35,893 nucleotides of DNA from CAZOWM01 sp964583615 (GTDB lineage: Bacteria > Spirochaetota > B62-G9 > DRHN01), in NCBI GenBank assembly GCA_964583615.1, contig CAZOWM010000038.1, positions 1-35,893 on the forward strand, given 5' to 3'. Shown here piece by piece: positions 34,255 through 35,893 of this stretch (positions within the stretch are counted from its first letter, which is position 1; each line of letters opens with the position of its first letter). A program made the translations under genes and the position numbers. The notes below the pieces were generated by a model. The model saw nothing but the letters and a program-made list of their open reading frames with translations, was not told where the DNA came from and made no database searches.

Positions 34255-34282
34255 TTGACATATATGTATTTAATGATAAAAT
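34255..34282 (+). promoter_or_regulatory. sigma-70-type promoter for the Ig-like protein gene
   Basis: Perfect TTGACA (34255-34260), a 16-base spacer and TAAAAT (34277-34282, five of six consensus bases), about 60 bases before the ATG at 34343. The layout matches the promoter at 19596-19623. Confidence 0.55.
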
Positions 34283-34342
34283 GAATTATTTCGGAAATAT
34301 TACAATTTTTTATATTAAATGATTTTCAAAGGGAGGAGAAAA

Positions 34343-35893
34343 ATGAAAAAAAACGTTTAAATCACGATATACTCTGTTTTGTTCATAACAGCCGTCCTGC
34401 TCATGACGATGTGCGGCGGTACAGGCACGCCGTCGAAACCCGGTGACGGGCTCGTCACAACCACTGAAAACCTTCCTGACGGCACAGTATTCACGGTCAC
34501 AGCGCCAAGGTCAGTTACCTGTAGTGTGGTTTCAGACACATCGGGGTATCCGCCGGGGTTCAGGGGATACATTATTGATGTCTCGGGAACATTGAATCCT
34601 GGTGAGAAGGCAACGCTTTCCTTCAAGGGAACCACTGCCTTTGACGACACGGATCAGATCGCCTATTACAGCGGCAGCGCGTGGGTTCCTGTGACCACCA
34701 CACTGAGCGCAGATAAATTGACCATCTCTGCAACGGTTGATCACCTCTCTGATTGGGCAGTGTGCTTCGACATCTGGCCGCCGTGGGTGGTGGAGGAATC
34801 GGTGAGCCCCACTGACGGGGCGGACTCTGTGCCGGTTTCCTCTCCGGTGGTTATCGAGTTCAGTGAAAAGATGAACGAGAGCTCGGCCCAGAATGCGTTT
34901 TCGCTGGTTGATCCACTTGCCGTGGAAGTGCAGGGTGATTTTTCATGGAACAGCAGTGGAACAGTCATGACCTTCACACCTGACGAGGATTTGGAGGAGA
35001 TTACGACGTACTCTATTACTGTTACCGTCGATGCACAGGATTTCACGGGAAACAACATGGAAAACGAGTTCAGCAGTGAGTTTTTGACCGGTTATAAAGA
35101 TGACACGATCGCTCCTCAGGTAGTTTCGGTCTCACCGGAAGACGGGGAGGAGGATGTCTTTGTAGAAACAAACATAACCGTTACCTTCTCCGAGCCGATG
35201 AATCAGTCTTCATCAGATGCTGCGCTGCTGCTTGACGGTGTCGCACCCACGGGAAGCTTCAGCTGGGTGGGGGTGCTGGATGAGAATTTTAATGCTGTTG
35301 CGGTTGATGCAGCAGATGATGGGTATGTAGAAGTAGGTAGTACGTCGTTTGAGTACAGTTTGAATCCCATACCACCTGGTAGTTATTACGTCTTTGCCTT
35401 CATCGACATGGACGGTGACGTTGACCTCTCAAACGGTGACTACATCGGATATTACGGAGGGACGGAAGCCGAGCCGCCCACAGCACCGAACGTTAACATT
35501 CCCTCACCACCATCATCGGGCCTTTTGAACGATGTCGACATCGATCTGTACGAGTACGCGCTGGAAGGGCTCATCGACGAAGGGGAGTATCCCAGTATCA
35601 CTGTGGATCAATCGAATAACGTGCACATCAGTTATGTTCAGGAGGTTGAATCTGATCTGATCCTGAAGTATCAGAGTCTGTCCGAGGGCGCCTCCGAGGA
35701 GGTGAATCTCAGTGCACTCGGATATGACGAGTATTACTCCCCCTCACTGGCGGTTGATGACACCGGTACTGTGCACGTGTGCTTCATTGAAGCATCTGGA
35801 GGAGCATCTGCTGGATATCTGGTCTACGGGAGCAAGCCGCCGGGTGGCGATTTTTCCTTTGAAACGTTTGATGAGGGCTACGCCAATGCGTCG
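34343..35893 (+). pseudogene. Ig-like (Big_5) surface or lipoprotein gene, partial, with in-frame TAA at codon 6
   Basis: An ATG at 34343 has a strong GGGAGGAG site just upstream and a good promoter, but the sixth codon (34358-34360) is TAA. From 34361 the same frame is open for 511 codons to the window edge. It encodes a hydrophobic signal (ITIYSVLFITAVLLMTM) followed by C24, a loose lipobox. Next come a beta-rich domain ending VDHLSDWAV, a Big_5 Ig-like domain (about codons 149-249), a second Big_5 start (about 250-305) that passes abruptly into a PPGSYYVFAFIDMDGDVDLS domain, and propeller-like repeats (SITVDQSNNVHISYV; SLAVDDTGTVHVCFI). The product would be an outer-surface or periplasmic protein. 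The TAA may be a real nonsense mutation, a base error, or hide an alternative start such as the TTG at codon 13, which has no ribosome site. The 3' end lies outside the window. Confidence 0.65.

Noticed and set aside
1..35893. CRISPR arrays, tRNA or rRNA genes, phage or transposon modules.
   Set aside because: No regularly spaced repeats, cloverleaf-like segments or recognisable mobile-element proteins were seen on either strand.

Overview
The window looks like a metagenome-assembled scaffold (two 100-N joins) from a Gram-negative, probably anaerobic bacterium. The pointers are a Tat-type signal on a periplasmic binding protein, a Fur-type box, UroD-like methyltransferase-family proteins, a GYD protein and a glycine-rich zinc-ribbon protein. 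These sets are familiar from Desulfobacterota and Spirochaetota; I cannot place it more finely without a search.

Layout. 1-3735: a UroD-family gene, an assembly gap, a DUF6064 membrane protein, a pirin on the minus strand and a decayed flavodoxin-family 3' end. 3946-19451: a tight seven-gene plus-strand operon for alpha-glucan and trehalose metabolism (glgE, treS-maltokinase fusion, glgB, treZ, GH57/DUF3536, treY, malQ), preceded by a palindromic operator candidate. 19596-30991: a promoter and long leader, then a ribose-type (CUT2) ABC importer, three different short-chain dehydrogenases, a glycerol-kinase-type polyol kinase and a tandem DJ-1/PfpI protein. 31099-32141: a Fur-box-linked zinc-ribbon gene (minus) and a GYD gene (plus) sharing a palindrome-rich intergenic region. 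32220-33371: a second UroD-family gene (minus). 33748-34167: arfB. 34343-35893: a large Ig-like surface or lipoprotein gene that runs off the window and carries an in-frame TAA at codon 6.

How the genes work together. The first operon encodes a closed loop: trehalose to maltose (TreS), to maltose-1-phosphate (maltokinase), to linear glucan (GlgE), to branched glucan (GlgB), and back to trehalose (TreY then TreZ). MalQ reshuffles the chains and a GH57 enzyme of unknown specificity sits between treZ and treY. The second large locus reads as uptake, oxidation or epimerisation, and phosphorylation of an unidentified polyol or sugar. Its most unusual members are an ABC ATPase whose two ATP sites look asymmetric by sequence and a DJ-1 tandem in which only the second domain keeps the active-site residues.

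No CRISPR array, tRNA, rRNA, transposase or phage gene was seen.
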